From Haplosporangium gracile (Eukaryota; Mortierellomycota; Mortierellomycetes; Mortierellales; Mortierellaceae), in NCBI GenBank assembly GCA_015499985.1, contig JAAAUF010000666.1, positions 1-23,452 of the forward strand: a stretch of 23,452 nt of DNA, in the 5' to 3' direction. Positions within the stretch are counted from its first letter, which is position 1; each line of letters opens with the position of its first letter. A program made the translations under genes and the position numbers. Of this stretch, positions 10,382 to 20,893 are shown piece by piece. Under the pieces are notes generated by a model that made no database searches, had not been told where the DNA came from, and worked only from the letters and a program-made list of their open reading frames with translations.

Positions 10382-10849
10382 TCAAATTTCAAGTCGTGCC
10401 ACTAATGCTGATAGGCTCTGCTGGAACCTCTTGGACTGCGCCTGAAGGGCCACCTGGAACGTGGTGGCAAGTATCTCGCTCGAGAGCACAGGCGATTCAC
10501 CACCCTCGCCTCCGTGGATGAATTCCACACATCTAGAGTATGCATCCTGTGTCTGCATCCGGTGCACTTGGCAACGGTCATCCAAACCATGCCTGACGGC
10601 AGCACTAAAACGATTCGACTCCACGGCGCCACTGTTTGCGGCAACCCTGACTGTATTGGATGACTTTGTGAACATGTGGTACGCGGACATGATCAACAAG
10701 CGGCGGCGGCCATCGCACTTTCTGTTTTGTCAATCATTCTGTCAACGTCCAGCTCACCCTTAAAGGTCTTCGCCAGATTCAAGCGACCCCCCAAGGTGGA
10801 CGAGGCAATGAAACAAACATCGCAGGCTCAGGAATCAAGTCGGATGAGA
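10382..10849 (-). pseudogene. Possible frameshifted coding relic
   Basis: Two minus-strand frames read like consecutive parts of one protein. The upstream frame (about 10849-10696) gives GGRLNLAKTFKGELDVDRMI and ends in TGA at 10693-10695, inside a GCC-GCC-GCC-GCT run at 10699-10710. The other frame continues from there to 10382 with a helical, Gln/Ala/Ser-rich sequence (FQVALQAQSKRFQQSLSALV) and a TAG stop. A one-base slip in the GCC run would join them. There is no clear start, and no family is recognised. Plus-strand frames look less protein-like. This may be chance coding potential. Confidence 0.28.
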
Positions 10850-11195
10850 TGTGAATCGAACTCTGTACACCAACCTGGCCATCAGCAATAGAATTCGCTC
10901 AGAGAGGACAAAAGCACAAGAAAGAGAAAAGCAGCAAATAAAGCAACGGGTTCGCATAGCATTTTTCATCCCTGGTATTATCTCCCAGTTTTTCATGTAA
11001 GCAAGGAAATGCGCTAATGTTTGCAGAAGCCACAACGACAACCAAATCCTTGATAGAATTCTCGTCAGAGTTGAGTATGCCACACAAACCGATTTCAATA
11101 GTCTTGACATACAGCTTTATCTCCCTTTGAGCAGAAAAGCGGGAAATAGAGCACTTTTCAAGTGGATTTGTTGCGTACTTTATTGATGCGCTTGG

Positions 11196-11201
11196 TTTAT
11201 T
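11196..11201 (-). terminator. Candidate polyadenylation signal of the Gln/Asn-rich gene
   Basis: TTTATT on the plus strand reads AATAAA on the minus strand, about 65 bases past the stop of the Gln/Asn-rich gene. It fits a short mRNA of roughly 400 bases. Confidence 0.4.
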
Positions 11202-11264
11202 CCGAGAGTAATAGCTCATCAAAGTGCTAATTTTATGTGAAATCGGCAATGATTAGAAAATTTA

Positions 11265-11537
11265 CTAGCAGTTGCTGGAATCCTTCTGATTCTTGTACTG
11301 GGAGGACTGCTTGTGGGCACCCTGCTGGTTCATTTGCTGGTTGGCACCAGAGTTCTGCTGCTGATGGATGGGCTGCTGCTGCTGGTGGATGGGCTGCTGC
11401 TGCTGGAAGCCCGACTGGGCGTGACCCTGGGCGGACTGAGTCTTGTCGATGACGCGACCCATCTGCTCGTGGTTGTGACCAAGCTGGGTGGAGGAGGACT
11501 GGTTCTGAGCCTTCTGGTTGTTGTTCTGGTTGTTCAT
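11265..11537 (-). CDS. Small Gln/Asn-rich low-complexity protein
   Basis: A single exon encodes 90 residues from ATG to TAG. The composition is extreme: Asn and Gln dominate, with Ser, His and Gly and few hydrophobic residues. The start MNNQNNNQKAQNQSSS is followed by a less repetitive core (LGHNHEQMGRVIDKTQSAQG), then two direct copies of a seven-residue unit QQQQPIH (21-bp DNA repeat near 11365-11405). No signal peptide or membrane segment is present. A consensus TATA box lies about 90 bases upstream and a polyadenylation signal shortly downstream, so it looks like a real, strongly transcribed gene. Prion-like or condensate-forming behaviour is possible from composition, and a stress or spore role is a guess. 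I do not recognise the family. Confidence 0.7.
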   Translation of the reverse strand: MNNQNNNQKAQNQSSSTQLGHNHEQMGRVIDKTQSAQGHAQSGFQQQQPIHQQQQPIHQQQNSGANQQMNQQGAHKQSSQYKNQKDSSNC

Positions 11538-11625
11538 GTTGGCTTGGTTTGGTTTGTTAGTGGGAGTGGGAAGAGGAGTGTTTGTTTGGTTGATGAATAA
11601 CTTTTTGAGAAGAAGGAGGCGGTAC

Positions 11626-11632
11626 TTTTATA
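11626..11632 (-). promoter_or_regulatory. TATA box (TATAAAA) of the Gln/Asn-rich gene
   Basis: The minus strand reads TATAAAA, 89-95 bases upstream of the ATG. This is a typical TATA-to-start distance for a short fungal leader and the clearest TATA element in the window. Confidence 0.65.
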
Positions 11633-11639
11633 CGCGAAG

Positions 11640-13825
11640 AAGGATTTTTTTTTTTTGGTTGATGGAGTTGAGTTGACTTGTAGTAGAGTGTCGCCCGTTT
11701 CCTAATGGTTGTCTGTGTTCTACGCAAACTCCTTTCCCCAACAATGCCCTCCCCCTCAAAGAGAGTCCTTTGCGTCGCACTCTCCCAGACGGACGAAACG
11801 TTCACCTATCATTCAACTTAACCTAGCATGAAACCGGAGAGTACACGAATAAATTAAGGTGGATCAGACTGAATCAAGGTGTGTGTCCTTCACTGAGAGG
11901 GGCTGACCTTCGTTATGCTGCCACTTCATTGGTAGGATCGACGGTCGACCTATGTGTAGAGATACTCGCATACAACTACGTGAAACTAATGCTAGTCCTT
12001 CGGGCATTTGTTTCCCATAAAAAAAAAAAGCGTTGGACGAGACTAGAATGCTCAAACATATCGGCCAAAATCGACCACACCTACCTATTTCCCCTATAAA
12101 GCCTGACTACCAAGAAAGACCATTGGGTGGCATACCGGAACATCTTTACCTCAGATTAACACAATGCGAATGTGGAGGGAGGTGTTGAAGAAACAAGAAA
12201 ACGTCCAATGCACGCTTCTCTTGGTACATGCCACTCAATTTCAAACATGGTCATGCATAGGATGCAGTGTAGTGGAGCCTACATTCCAATTAAAAACTTT
12301 TCTTTCACACTGCCATAGTCAACGCGTTTGTTATGTGACAATTGATGCGGTCGACAATCGTCTACCTAGATACTTCTTTTTTATTCTACGGCAAAGTCAC
12401 AGAAAAAGAAGAATAGAAGAGCATTAGGAATGTCTAGTTACGATCTGTTTGACATGCAACAAGGTGCGGGAGGGAGTCATAGAAAGGAACAAAAAAGGAC
12501 ATGTCCCTCCTCAACCTGCTGCTCTGCCCAATGATAGGATACAGGAGCACTCTTTCCTTCTTCTTTTCTCACTTTAACCTACGCCACCATCGGATCGTCC
12601 GTCTGTGCTTCCTTTTGCTTATGACATGGGTAAGAGAGTGGATAATTTTTTGTTTGCCGCGTTTTCTTGAAGGACGTGCCCGCATCTCTATCCTGCTCTC
12701 GTTTTTGTTGCCCTTTTTTGCTCCTGTCTTCTGGCTAAGATGGAAAGTGGCGTAAAGAGATCAAAAGCGGCGCCCTATTGCTTTGTATGTTTTCAGGACC
12801 CATGTAAACAACAATTACCCATGACGTTGTACGAATAAGGAGAGAAAGAAAAAGAGGCTAGTGAAAGCACTTGCTATGCACGACTTTGAGGTGGACGAGC
12901 GAGACAACACGGAGAAAAAAAAGCGCACTTTCAGCTCGCTTGAGTAAAGGTCACGTGTAGACAAGAGTCCAGTAATGCGGGGAACTTCAGACCCATTTTT
13001 TCTACTCGAAATGTTCATTGGCTGATGAAACTTAAAATTTACACAAAACGACATGACGATGAAGAGGATTGACCTTGTTTGCTTGTTTGTTTCCTTTGTT
13101 CCTTAGCGCTTTTTCTTTTACTTTCTTTGGCCTTTCTTTTTTCTTTTTTCATTTTTTTGTTGGCCTGGACATCAGAGCTTAGCTCTTGTCTTTGACCGGT
13201 GGGATCAAATCAGTCTTCATCTCTAATAGATGAAAGACAAGGCAGGAGAAAGAATAAGAAAGAAAGGGTAGGAAAGGGCAATTGAAACGCTTCTTTCATT
13301 CATGAGAATGTCGTGAGAATATCGATAGCTAATCCTTCAATTCCCTTTTGAGTGGTTGTGGGTACATGTGTATGATGTGTAAGTACCGGTAAACAAAAGA
13401 GACAAGAACAATGAGGCGAAGAAAAGAGCGATCTTTGACCAATGTGCCCACAGAGTAAATACCCCATTTTCTGGTCTTGACCCACCCTGTGCTCCTTGCC
13501 AGACACAGACACAAGTAAATATATTATTTTTTTCATTTTGATCCCCCGCGTTGCTTCTCTTTCGCCCGTCTTCAAGGCCCACCTGCCACCTATACCTTTT
13601 TTTTTACTTCGATCGGTCCTCCCTTCCTTTCTGCTGTCATACTCCCCTTTCTTTTCTCCTCCGAGAGTGTGCCAAGTGGGTCGGTGGGTTCAACTCTCTC
13701 CATCAACATAAATACCAAGGGCACATCCTCTCTTTCTTTTTTTTTTTCTTCTTCTCTTCTCTTCTTCACACGACCAACAACCAACTCCTCACTCACCCAC
13801 TCAGCCTAAAACAACTACTATCAAA
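11640..13825. other. Long interval without a recognisable gene
   Basis: About 2.2 kb of mostly AT-rich sequence with T or A runs. The frames at 12164-12427, 12501-12755, 12815-13054 and 13300-13580 show no domain-like composition or splice context. A small perfect hairpin (TTCATCT, five-base loop, AGATGAA) lies at 13216-13234. A GATA-type site (CGATAG) is at 13322-13327, roughly 500 bases before the allantoicase start. The last 250 bases are T/C-rich and probably contain the allantoicase promoter and leader. An undetected non-coding RNA cannot be excluded. Confidence 0.5.
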
Positions 13826-15389
13826 ATGACCAACACTACTGGCCCTCTCAACACCGTCGTCCCCGTCGACAAGATCGCCTCCACCTTCAAGGACAACATC
13901 GGTATGTCCTCCTCCTCATTCACTTTCACTTTCATTTCCTCATTGCAGGCCCTTTCCTCATTCACTTTCACCTATTCACTCATCCGCTCGCCCCACTTGA
14001 CCCTTTTGTTGTTGACTCGCCAAACCTGTTCCTGTGTCAATTATTACTCGAGTGTTACACCTTCATTGCCTGCTGCACCTACATTCATATCTCACAGAAC
14101 ACTAACATGTTTGCTCTTCTTTCTTCATCCTCTTTTTCTATCTCTCTCGTGCTTCTCCTTTTTGCGAACAACGCATGGTCAACCTATTTGGAACGGACAC
14201 ACGACAACTCTCTGCATTTGGACCTTATCTTTTAACCTGACACCTCCTGACCTCGACTCAACTCAACCAACCAACTCAACTCAACTCAACCAACCAACTC
14301 AACTCAACACAACCAACCACGCACACTTGAACTCAACAACAAATAGATCTTGCTGTCGCTACCCGCGGAGGCAAGATTCTCACCCTCACCGACGAGTGGT
14401 TTGCCGATTGCGCCAACCTCTTAACCGCCACCGCCCCCATCTCTGCCCCCGGCCGCTTCGTCCCCACTGGAGCCTGGTACGATGGCTGGGAGACTCGCCG
14501 CCACAACGCCCCTAACCACGACTGGTGCGTTATCCAGCTCGGCTACCCCGGAAACATTGCCGGATTCGAGATCGATACCTCCTACTTCACCGGCAACCAC
14601 TCCCCCTTCGTCTCCGTCGAGGGCTACACCGAGACCTCGCCTGCCAAGGCTGCCTCCCGCACCCACGAGGAGTGGGCCCAGGTCGCCTGGACCCCCGTCT
14701 TGACCAAGGTCGCCCTTAACCCCAACTCCCGCCACGGCTTCAAGCTCGAGCAGCCCACTGCCGAGGCCTATACCCACGTTCGCTTCTGCATGTACCCCGA
14801 TGGTGGTGTTGCCCGTCTCCGTGTCTACGGAAACGTCCATCAGGTCCACCCCGAGAACAAGCACGAGATCTACGATTTGGCCTCTGCCGCTGCTGGATCG
14901 ATCGTCACCGACTTGTCCGACGCACACTACGGTCACCCCTCCAACATGCTCCTTCCCGGACGTGGTCATGATATGTCTGACGGCTGGGAGACCAAGCGCT
15001 CCCGCTCGCCAGGCCACGTTGACTTTGCCACCATCAAGTTCGGTCAACCCGGTCACATCACCGACATTGAGGTCGACACTGCTCACTACATGGGTAACCC
15101 CCCCAAGGCTGTCACCATTGAGGGTTACGAGATTGGCTCTGAGCAGTCCATCGTTCTCTTGAGCGAGGCTCCCATGACTCCTCACCGTCAGCACTTCTTC
15201 AAGGTCCCCGTTGAGTTGACCGAGAAGCGCATTGCCCAGATCAAGGTTATCATGATCCCCGATGGTGGTATCAAGCGTATCCGTGCCTGGGGTGCCGCTC
15301 AGTTGCCCGCTGTCCAGCCCGAGGGTTCCTTGGTCGGTGTCCGTCAGGAGTTGCCTGATGAGCACACCTGGAACGTCAAGAAGAACTAA
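13826..15389 (+). CDS. DAL2: Allantoicase (allantoate amidinohydrolase)
   Basis: Two exons (13826-13901 and 14347-15389) encode 372 residues; the yeast enzyme is about 343. The 445-base intron is the longest in the window and joins one GAT codon to give NIDLAVATRGGKILTLTDEW, a typical allantoicase start. Two homologous halves are visible: the first has TDEWFADCANLL, TGAWYDGWETRRHN, HDWCVIQLG and EIDTSYFTGNHSP; the second has LSDAHYGHPSNMLLPGRG, MSDGWETKRSR, DFATIKFGQPG and EVDTAHYMGNPPK. The enzyme hydrolyses allantoate to ureidoglycolate and urea in purine breakdown, supplying nitrogen. Codon use is strongly C-ending, more so than its neighbours, suggesting high expression. Nitrogen control by GATA factors is known for the pathway in fungi; only one weak GATA site is visible upstream. 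Confidence 0.96.
14252..14319 (+). repeat. CTCAA/CCAA-type simple repeat inside the allantoicase intron
   Basis: Alternating ACTCA and ACCA units fill the 3' third of the intron, just before the acceptor at 14345-14346. The tract is purine-poor, so it may act as an extended pyrimidine tract for splicing. It would also be prone to length change. Confidence 0.85.
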
Positions 15390-16509
15390 ATCCTCTTCTT
15401 TTTTTTCACGTTTCTAACTTTCAGTTGTAAAAAGCATATCCCCGCACTTCTAGCACTTTCCTTGTACAAATAAAAAAAAAAAACTAGATATTTTTCATCC
15501 AACTCTCCATGCATCTTTTTGTTTTTGTCATTGTTCACCTCTTCGCTACCTGTTGATCAATTGAAGTGAATTACACCAGTTTATCTGATGATTTATCACC
15601 TGATTCTATTATTGGTCCTCCCTGTGTTGTGTGTGCCTGGTTGATCTAACTGAGTCCGGATGCAAAGAGTTTGTTTCCATTGAGGATGCCAGTTAGTTGG
15701 TATGCAACAAGGATCCGTAGGTCAAAAAAATGCTTCAGGTGCAAACATCCACATTTGAGAAGTAATTAAAGAAAAAAAACCAGTCTCGCAATTAGATTGT
15801 CGGTTGTGGAAAATACCCATTTCGCGTCCCCATAGGAAACAAACCCAGCTGAGCGTCAATAATACAAGAGAAAATTTCCTCCTTGAGCAGTGACAGGGGT
15901 ATGGGTGTGACGGCTGGGGTATAAAGATAAATCGCTCCTTGCAGCCAAACGAGGTTCCCTATCAAAAAAGCACGCATCATTGCCACGCTCACTTGATGGT
16001 CTAGGTCTCACAACCGGACAATCATCGATCTGAGTGCCAAGGCGGAGTCTGTTATTACAGTCCACCACTTTGCAAGAAGGAAGTTCTTTTAAAGAAGCAT
16101 GCGACCCTGTCATTAATTTGGCTTCTGGGTTAACATGCGCCGAAGGGAACTTATATCTCTCTTTTTTATCTTATTCGTAATCATAATTATCATAAACTAC
16201 AGCATACCAATCTTTGTTCAACTTGTCAGTAAAATACCTTCTTTTAACATGTTTGCATTGCTTGTAAATCAATTGCTACTTATCCATTCCATCTACTCAC
16301 GCCTTTCTTATTCCTCCTCCTTCTCGTTTTTGGGGGTCGTGCTGAATTTTTCATTAATCAACGATAGCAATAAACTAGCCTATAGGTTTCCCACGTAAAG
16401 CGGAACACGTTTTTTTTTTGAAGACTAAAAAAAAAAACCACCTTTGTTGCAGGGCAAAGATTAGCTCTTAGACTATTATTTGTAAAAAAAAAGCAATTCA
16501 ATAGAGCAC
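15390..16509. other. Interval between allantoicase and the decayed gene
   Basis: It starts with the allantoicase 3' UTR and an AATAAA at 15469-15474 that runs into an A tract. The remainder is AT-rich. Open frames at 15792-15992, 15856-16113 (both minus) and 16135-16398 (plus) lack protein-like composition or known motifs; the last is hydrophobic only because of T-rich DNA. No RNA gene was recognised. Confidence 0.5.
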
Positions 16510-17148
16510 GGACGAGAAATCAACAAGCTACTTGATGCTGTCGATGACACGGGTGCAGGATGAACAGGAGTCCACAATTTGGGTGACAGCCTGCCATGCA
16601 AGAACGTTGTTGATCCGGTTCTCGAGTTAGAGTCGGCTTGATGGGTGGATGAGCTTGTTCACGGAGCAGGACTTGCAGTCACTTGTTCCACGATCGTCTT
16701 CGACATCTTCGTCTGGATCTTATCCGCCTTATACGTCGGGCTACAGTGGCAACGTGCCTGGTGCGAATGGTGGGAGCGCGAGTAGAATGTGATGCCGGTC
16801 GGTGGCGCCTGATCTTGGCCCGGCTTTCATTAGTACGTATAATCTTTCGTTCTTTGATCCTTCGTCAGGAAACGGTGGCGACGGTGATGCTAACTGCGAT
16901 ATGATAATGATGAATGGCGGTGGTGGAGTATCTGGACATGGAGGAGGAGGAGATCGAGGAAACGGATTGTTGGCCTCTGTCGACGAGATCCAGCGTCGGT
17001 TATTGTGGCGTCCCGCTTGGGGACTGGATTCTCACGGCTTTGCCACCGAAAGGTTTCCTCCATATTGACCAGTGATGCCAGTAGTCAGGCTGCCTACGAT
17101 TCGTACAACAACGATCATCATGTCTATCATCACAGCTACCTCCATGAT

Positions 17149-17181
<33 letters not shown>

Positions 17182-18487
17182 AATGGCGATGTGGTCGAGG
17201 ACGAATTCGCGACCTCGCGATGGTCTCGTACTGGAGAGGGATGGACGAGTACCGATAGTAATATGTTTAATTCTGGACCCATTGGAGGCGGCTGATGAAG
17301 CACCAGCCGCCGTTTAGGGGCGCCTCTGAGATTATGGTCGAGGATCGAGAAGGTGAAGCTGAGTCGCCGGAGCTGGATAGACAGGTTGCTGGTGTGACGA
17401 CGACGACCCCGCGGGTTGAGACTACACCTTTGGAGGAGCAGTCTCTCTCTAAAAGAATATGACGCGTCTGGAGCAGCATCAGGAGGCACAGCTGCTGAAT
17501 ATGGAAACTCGCATCAATCTGCGAGGAGGGAGGCGACTGCAAGTGGGCACTTTGGAGATTCTCAGCCACCAGCAGCGCTCAACTTTGGCCCATTATCACG
17601 ACCGGCCTCGGTCCATGCGCCGTCTTCACGCTCCTACCAAGGCAGTGCCCGCTCTGTCGTCCGCTTACCAGTGCAGCAGCCTTCCGCCATAGAAGACGAC
17701 GTCGACGATGATTCGGACGACCTGTATGACCCAGAATTCGGAATCGGAGGTAATGGACGATATCAGAGAAGAAACCATTCTAAGCTCCCAAGCCGCCTCT
17801 TGACCACCCAAAGAAATAACCCAGCCGTCATCCTCTCTGCTGCGGTGATCTCAGCGGCCGCGGCAGCTGTCTCTGCAGGCTGGTTCGATCTGATGCCCTT
17901 GCTGCTGCAATGGCCAGCCCTGGACTCACACCGACTACCCCGGAAGTGCAAGCGGCCCTGGGATGACACCGACGACATCCGAAATCAGTCCTAACAGCAG
18001 TAGTCCACGCAACAACCGATCCCGCCATGACTCTCGAGCCTCGATGACAAGTAACTTTCGGGCTAGCCAGTATCTTCCACAGGGGAGCGTTGCAGAGGGA
18101 GGGTACATGAGCAACGGTGGCAGCAGCAACTCTGTATACTCGAATCAAGGAGTTCTGGCAGCGAGCGGGAGCGTGACAAGTATACTTGCCAACCCAGGAG
18201 CATCCGCGAGAGGAGGGCACACGAGACGAGTCTTTTTCGACTGAAGCAACATGGCCCCTGTGGCCAGCAATAGCAGCAACAAGCGCTTGAGTACGTCTGC
18301 ACAGGTCTTGGTGGCTACATCCCCAAATTCTCCGCATTCTTCGCCACCTATTACGCGCAATGACTCGATCTCGTCTGTTGTTGCTCCTCTGGCGACTTAT
18401 ATGACGGGTTCTGACGTTATGGCTAACAGCCCCATTGAACCGCAGTTGCAACCACGGCAGGAACAGTCTCAACAACCACAGAAGTAG
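16510..18487 (+). pseudogene. Decayed gene for a large low-complexity Ser/Asn/Gly-rich protein
   Basis: Protein-like plus-strand sequence runs for 2 kb but hops between all three frames. Successive pieces are NKLLDAVDDTG and VVDPVLELESA (about 16525-16638), LVPRSSSTSSSGSYPPYTSG through LASVDEIQRRLLW (16640-17060), SSQAAYDSYNNDHHVYHHSY plus a poly-Asn run (to 17295), FRGASEIMVEDREGEAE (to 17460), an acidic block DDVDDDSDDLYDPEFG (17460-17800), and a Ser/Asn-rich C-terminal part (17963-18484). Nonsense codons inside otherwise continuing frames are TGA at 16561, 16639, 16790 and 18242. At least four frame changes are needed. No promoter or clear start is visible, and the family is not recognised. 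Sequencing indels could mimic decay, but neighbouring genes are intact. The segment is tail to tail with the primase gene. Confidence 0.6.
17149..17180 (+). repeat. (AAC)n trinucleotide repeat
   Basis: About ten and a half AAC units encode the poly-Asn run of the decayed gene in its local frame. It is a likely site of slippage. Confidence 0.9.
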
Positions 18488-18614
18488 GAGGTTAGATTAA
18501 GAGCTATTCTACAAGATCTGACATTTTAATCAAATTTTTTTGACATTACGACGTGAGAGGGGAAGAAAAATTTGAAAGAGAAAAAGAATACAAACAAAGC
18601 AGAGGAAAGACGAT
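18488..18614. other. Convergent spacer between the decayed gene and PRI2
   Basis: 127 AT-rich bases separate two 3' ends facing each other. It probably holds the primase 3' UTR. No canonical AATAAA was found on the minus strand. Confidence 0.4.
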
Positions 18615-20893
18615 TTACATGTCGATGTCATGCTGAACGTTGGACGATATTGAGGCGTTAGCCTTCTTGTAAGTGTACCGACCCCTAACAGTGGCATCCA
18701 AAGGTGCCGGGTCAGTTACACCATCCATTCCCATTCCTCCTGCTCCCGCCGCCGAACCCAAAGCAGCACTGCTTTCGTTCTCAGCATTCTTGTTCTTCAT
18801 CAACAAATAACTCTGTTCAAAGAACTGGTTCGGATGCTCAATGACCTCCTGAGAGGCAATCAGACTTCCGGTTGCAGAATCGCTGAGCCCACCCTTGATA
18901 TTCTCTGGCGAGATGCCAACCATCTTGGCGCGAGTAACCTCATAGTACCGTGTGCAGGCAATCTGGTAATGGCGTTGTTGGACCTTGTGGATGATATCGT
19001 CCATGTCGAATTCGTCGACATGGTGGGCGGCCAGTTGTGCGCGCAGGTTGGGGACGCTGAAGTGGCGGAAGGGGCATCCGTGGTGGTCTCCTGATCCTGG
19101 GGCGTTGTTCATAATGATGGATTTGCAGCTATTTTTTTTTTTTGTTGTTGTTAATTTTTGTGCGCACAGTCGGTTTTAGTTAAGATTCCCTGGCACAAGA
19201 TATCCAACCATACGAAGATCTTCGTAGCGTCAAAACACAGGGATAAGGGGTAGGTTACCTGTAAGGGGTATAATCGGTTCTCTTTCCCTCCATACCATAC
19301 GAATGTCGGACGTTGTAGGCATAGTTCTTGTTGAATTGTTCGGGTGTCAACTTTTCAAACGCCATCTGCCAAAAGAGGAGAGCCTGCTCTAGTGAAAGAC
19401 CTATTCCTTTGAGGAAGAGACCGTACTGCATACGTCCTCCGTGCCGTGTGTGCTTCTCCCGTCTCAACTCGTCGTGCAAATGCTCCATGCACAATGGCAT
19501 ATGTACTTTGAGCTGTTTGGCCACAAAATTTGATAGATATATATATATATATATGCATTAGTTTCACACCGTAGGGATACACTCAATAAAATACTGAAGG
19601 TTTGAAATAAGAAATAAACTTACAGAATCGACATCGCTGGCTTGAATTTCACCCGCAATCGCAAAGCTGGTGAACTCACGGCCGAGATACTGCTTGTTGA
19701 TATTGTTCAGCACCGGCATCAATCTATCGTCCTCGTTCATCTGTGGCAACGCTCTTCCTGTTACCTCAAGGGCATGCGAAAGACGGTCTTTGAATTCGTC
19801 CAAGACCAAAACAACCTGATCGGAGAGTCGTACAAATGCCTTTCCTGCCTGGATGTAGACCTGTCTCCGTCCCACCAGTCCTGTAACTCTCTCAAAATCG
19901 ACTTCAAAGTATGTCTCCTCGTCGATGTTTCCTGGCTTGAATGAAGACGACTTCAGTTTCTCCTTCAACAACCGCTTGTCTTCATCCGATACCTATGTGT
20001 GTATGGTAAATAATCGGATGAGTGACTAGTAAGACGCTTCGTCCCTCGATCGTCTGTAATATCCAAAATGCTTCTTCATGTTTTCCTGTGAAAGACGCAC
20101 CTTCTTCCAGCTTAGGTTTTGCTTCTCCAGAAACTCTAATTGATCCTTCAACATCTCCTTCTCAAAGCGATACCTATATTGTGAGTTCAAGAAACGAGAG
20201 GGGTTAGAAAACGAACGCTAGAGATCCATATTGTTACATTGATGTCCGATGCTAGCAGGACAAATAAGACGTACCTGAACAAGGCACACTCAGCTCTCAC
20301 GAACCAGGATCGAAGTTCTTGACTACCAGTTGAAGTTAAAGAGAAGAATCCGTGAGTAATGGTGGCAACAAAGAGACATAGGCTGAATCTATCAGCGATC
20401 TGGATGTGCATTGTGGAATGTACCTGCGAGAGTAGGCGAGACGCAAGATGAAATGACTGATGTGATCCTTTCGACGCTCTTCCATCAATTGGCGTTGGGA
20501 GGTGTTGGATTTGCTGTTGGAGCTCATGGGCATGTATTTTCTGATGGCTTCGCTTACAGCCTTGTCCAGTTGCTCCGGTGTCAAGTTTCGCATCTGTGCT
20601 GTGAGCAGCGCCTGCAGGACTAGTTCAGATATATGCCAGGAAAAACGAAAGGCTGTGAGTTGTTTACTCCTTGCTGTCAGATGCATAGGCTTGGCAGCGA
20701 TGAGTTGCGATGAATGAATAAAAGTACCTTGCATTCGGTCGAGGGCGAACTGCTCGAACTCCTCGATGCTGATCTCGAGTGATGGCGGTTCCCTGTAAAA
20801 GTTGAGGCGAGTAGGGTAGAGGTCGTCCTCGTAGGTCGACCTTATGCCTGAGGCGAGCAGCTGTCTGTTTTTCCTGTTATGCTGGGTGAACAT
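18615..20893 (-). CDS. PRI2: DNA primase large subunit (p58/PRIM2)
   Basis: Seven exons on the minus strand (20893-20728, 20619-20424, 20322-20275, 20173-20101, 19992-19624, 19512-19259, 19128-18615) splice in frame into 539 residues; human PRIM2 is 509. It forms the primase heterodimer within the DNA polymerase alpha-primase complex, which makes RNA primers in the nucleus. The N-terminal half has [27 protein letters not shown] and [12 protein letters not shown]. The C-terminal 4Fe-4S domain keeps all four ligands at Cys292 (PLCMEH), Cys370 (YSCKSI), Cys387 (HGCPFRH) and Cys427 (IACTRYY), with spacing close to human. [20 protein letters not shown] and GKRTDYTPY are also typical. The start at 20893 begins [11 protein letters not shown]. 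The C-terminal tail after [12 protein letters not shown] is divergent. Each exon boundary has GT-AG. Confidence 0.95.
19536..19554. repeat. (TA)n run in a PRI2 intron
   Basis: A short AT dinucleotide tract lies in the fifth intron of the primase gene, about 25 bases upstream (in transcription) of the acceptor. Confidence 0.85.

Noticed and set aside
10899..11249. 116-residue minus-strand frame
   Set aside because: Part of it reads plausibly, but it overlaps the 3' flank of the Gln/Asn-rich gene, is AT-driven and has no recognisable motif.
12164..12427. 87-residue plus-strand frame with a TATAAAG about 65 bases upstream
   Set aside because: Codon use is random-like and no motif or homologous pattern is seen. 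The TATA-like site alone is weak evidence in AT-rich DNA.
13195..13215. Possible tRNA B-box (GATCAAATC)
   Set aside because: The flanking bases cannot form a T-stem and no A-box or acceptor stem lies at the right distance.
14421..15365. 314-residue minus-strand open frame rich in Gly, Leu, Val and Asp
   Set aside because: It is the antisense of the C-ending codons of allantoicase, a common shadow of biased codon use.
16135..16398. Hydrophobic 87-residue plus-strand frame
   Set aside because: Ile, Leu, Phe and Ser abundance follows from T-rich DNA. There is no promoter, splice or homology support.
17149..17180. Regular repeats considered as a CRISPR-like array
   Set aside because: This is a plain AAC microsatellite without spacers, in eukaryotic DNA.
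17828..18475. 215-residue minus-strand frame, Arg/Cys-rich
   Set aside because: Its composition is that of an antisense shadow. The plus strand shows coherent Ser/Asn-rich protein composition.
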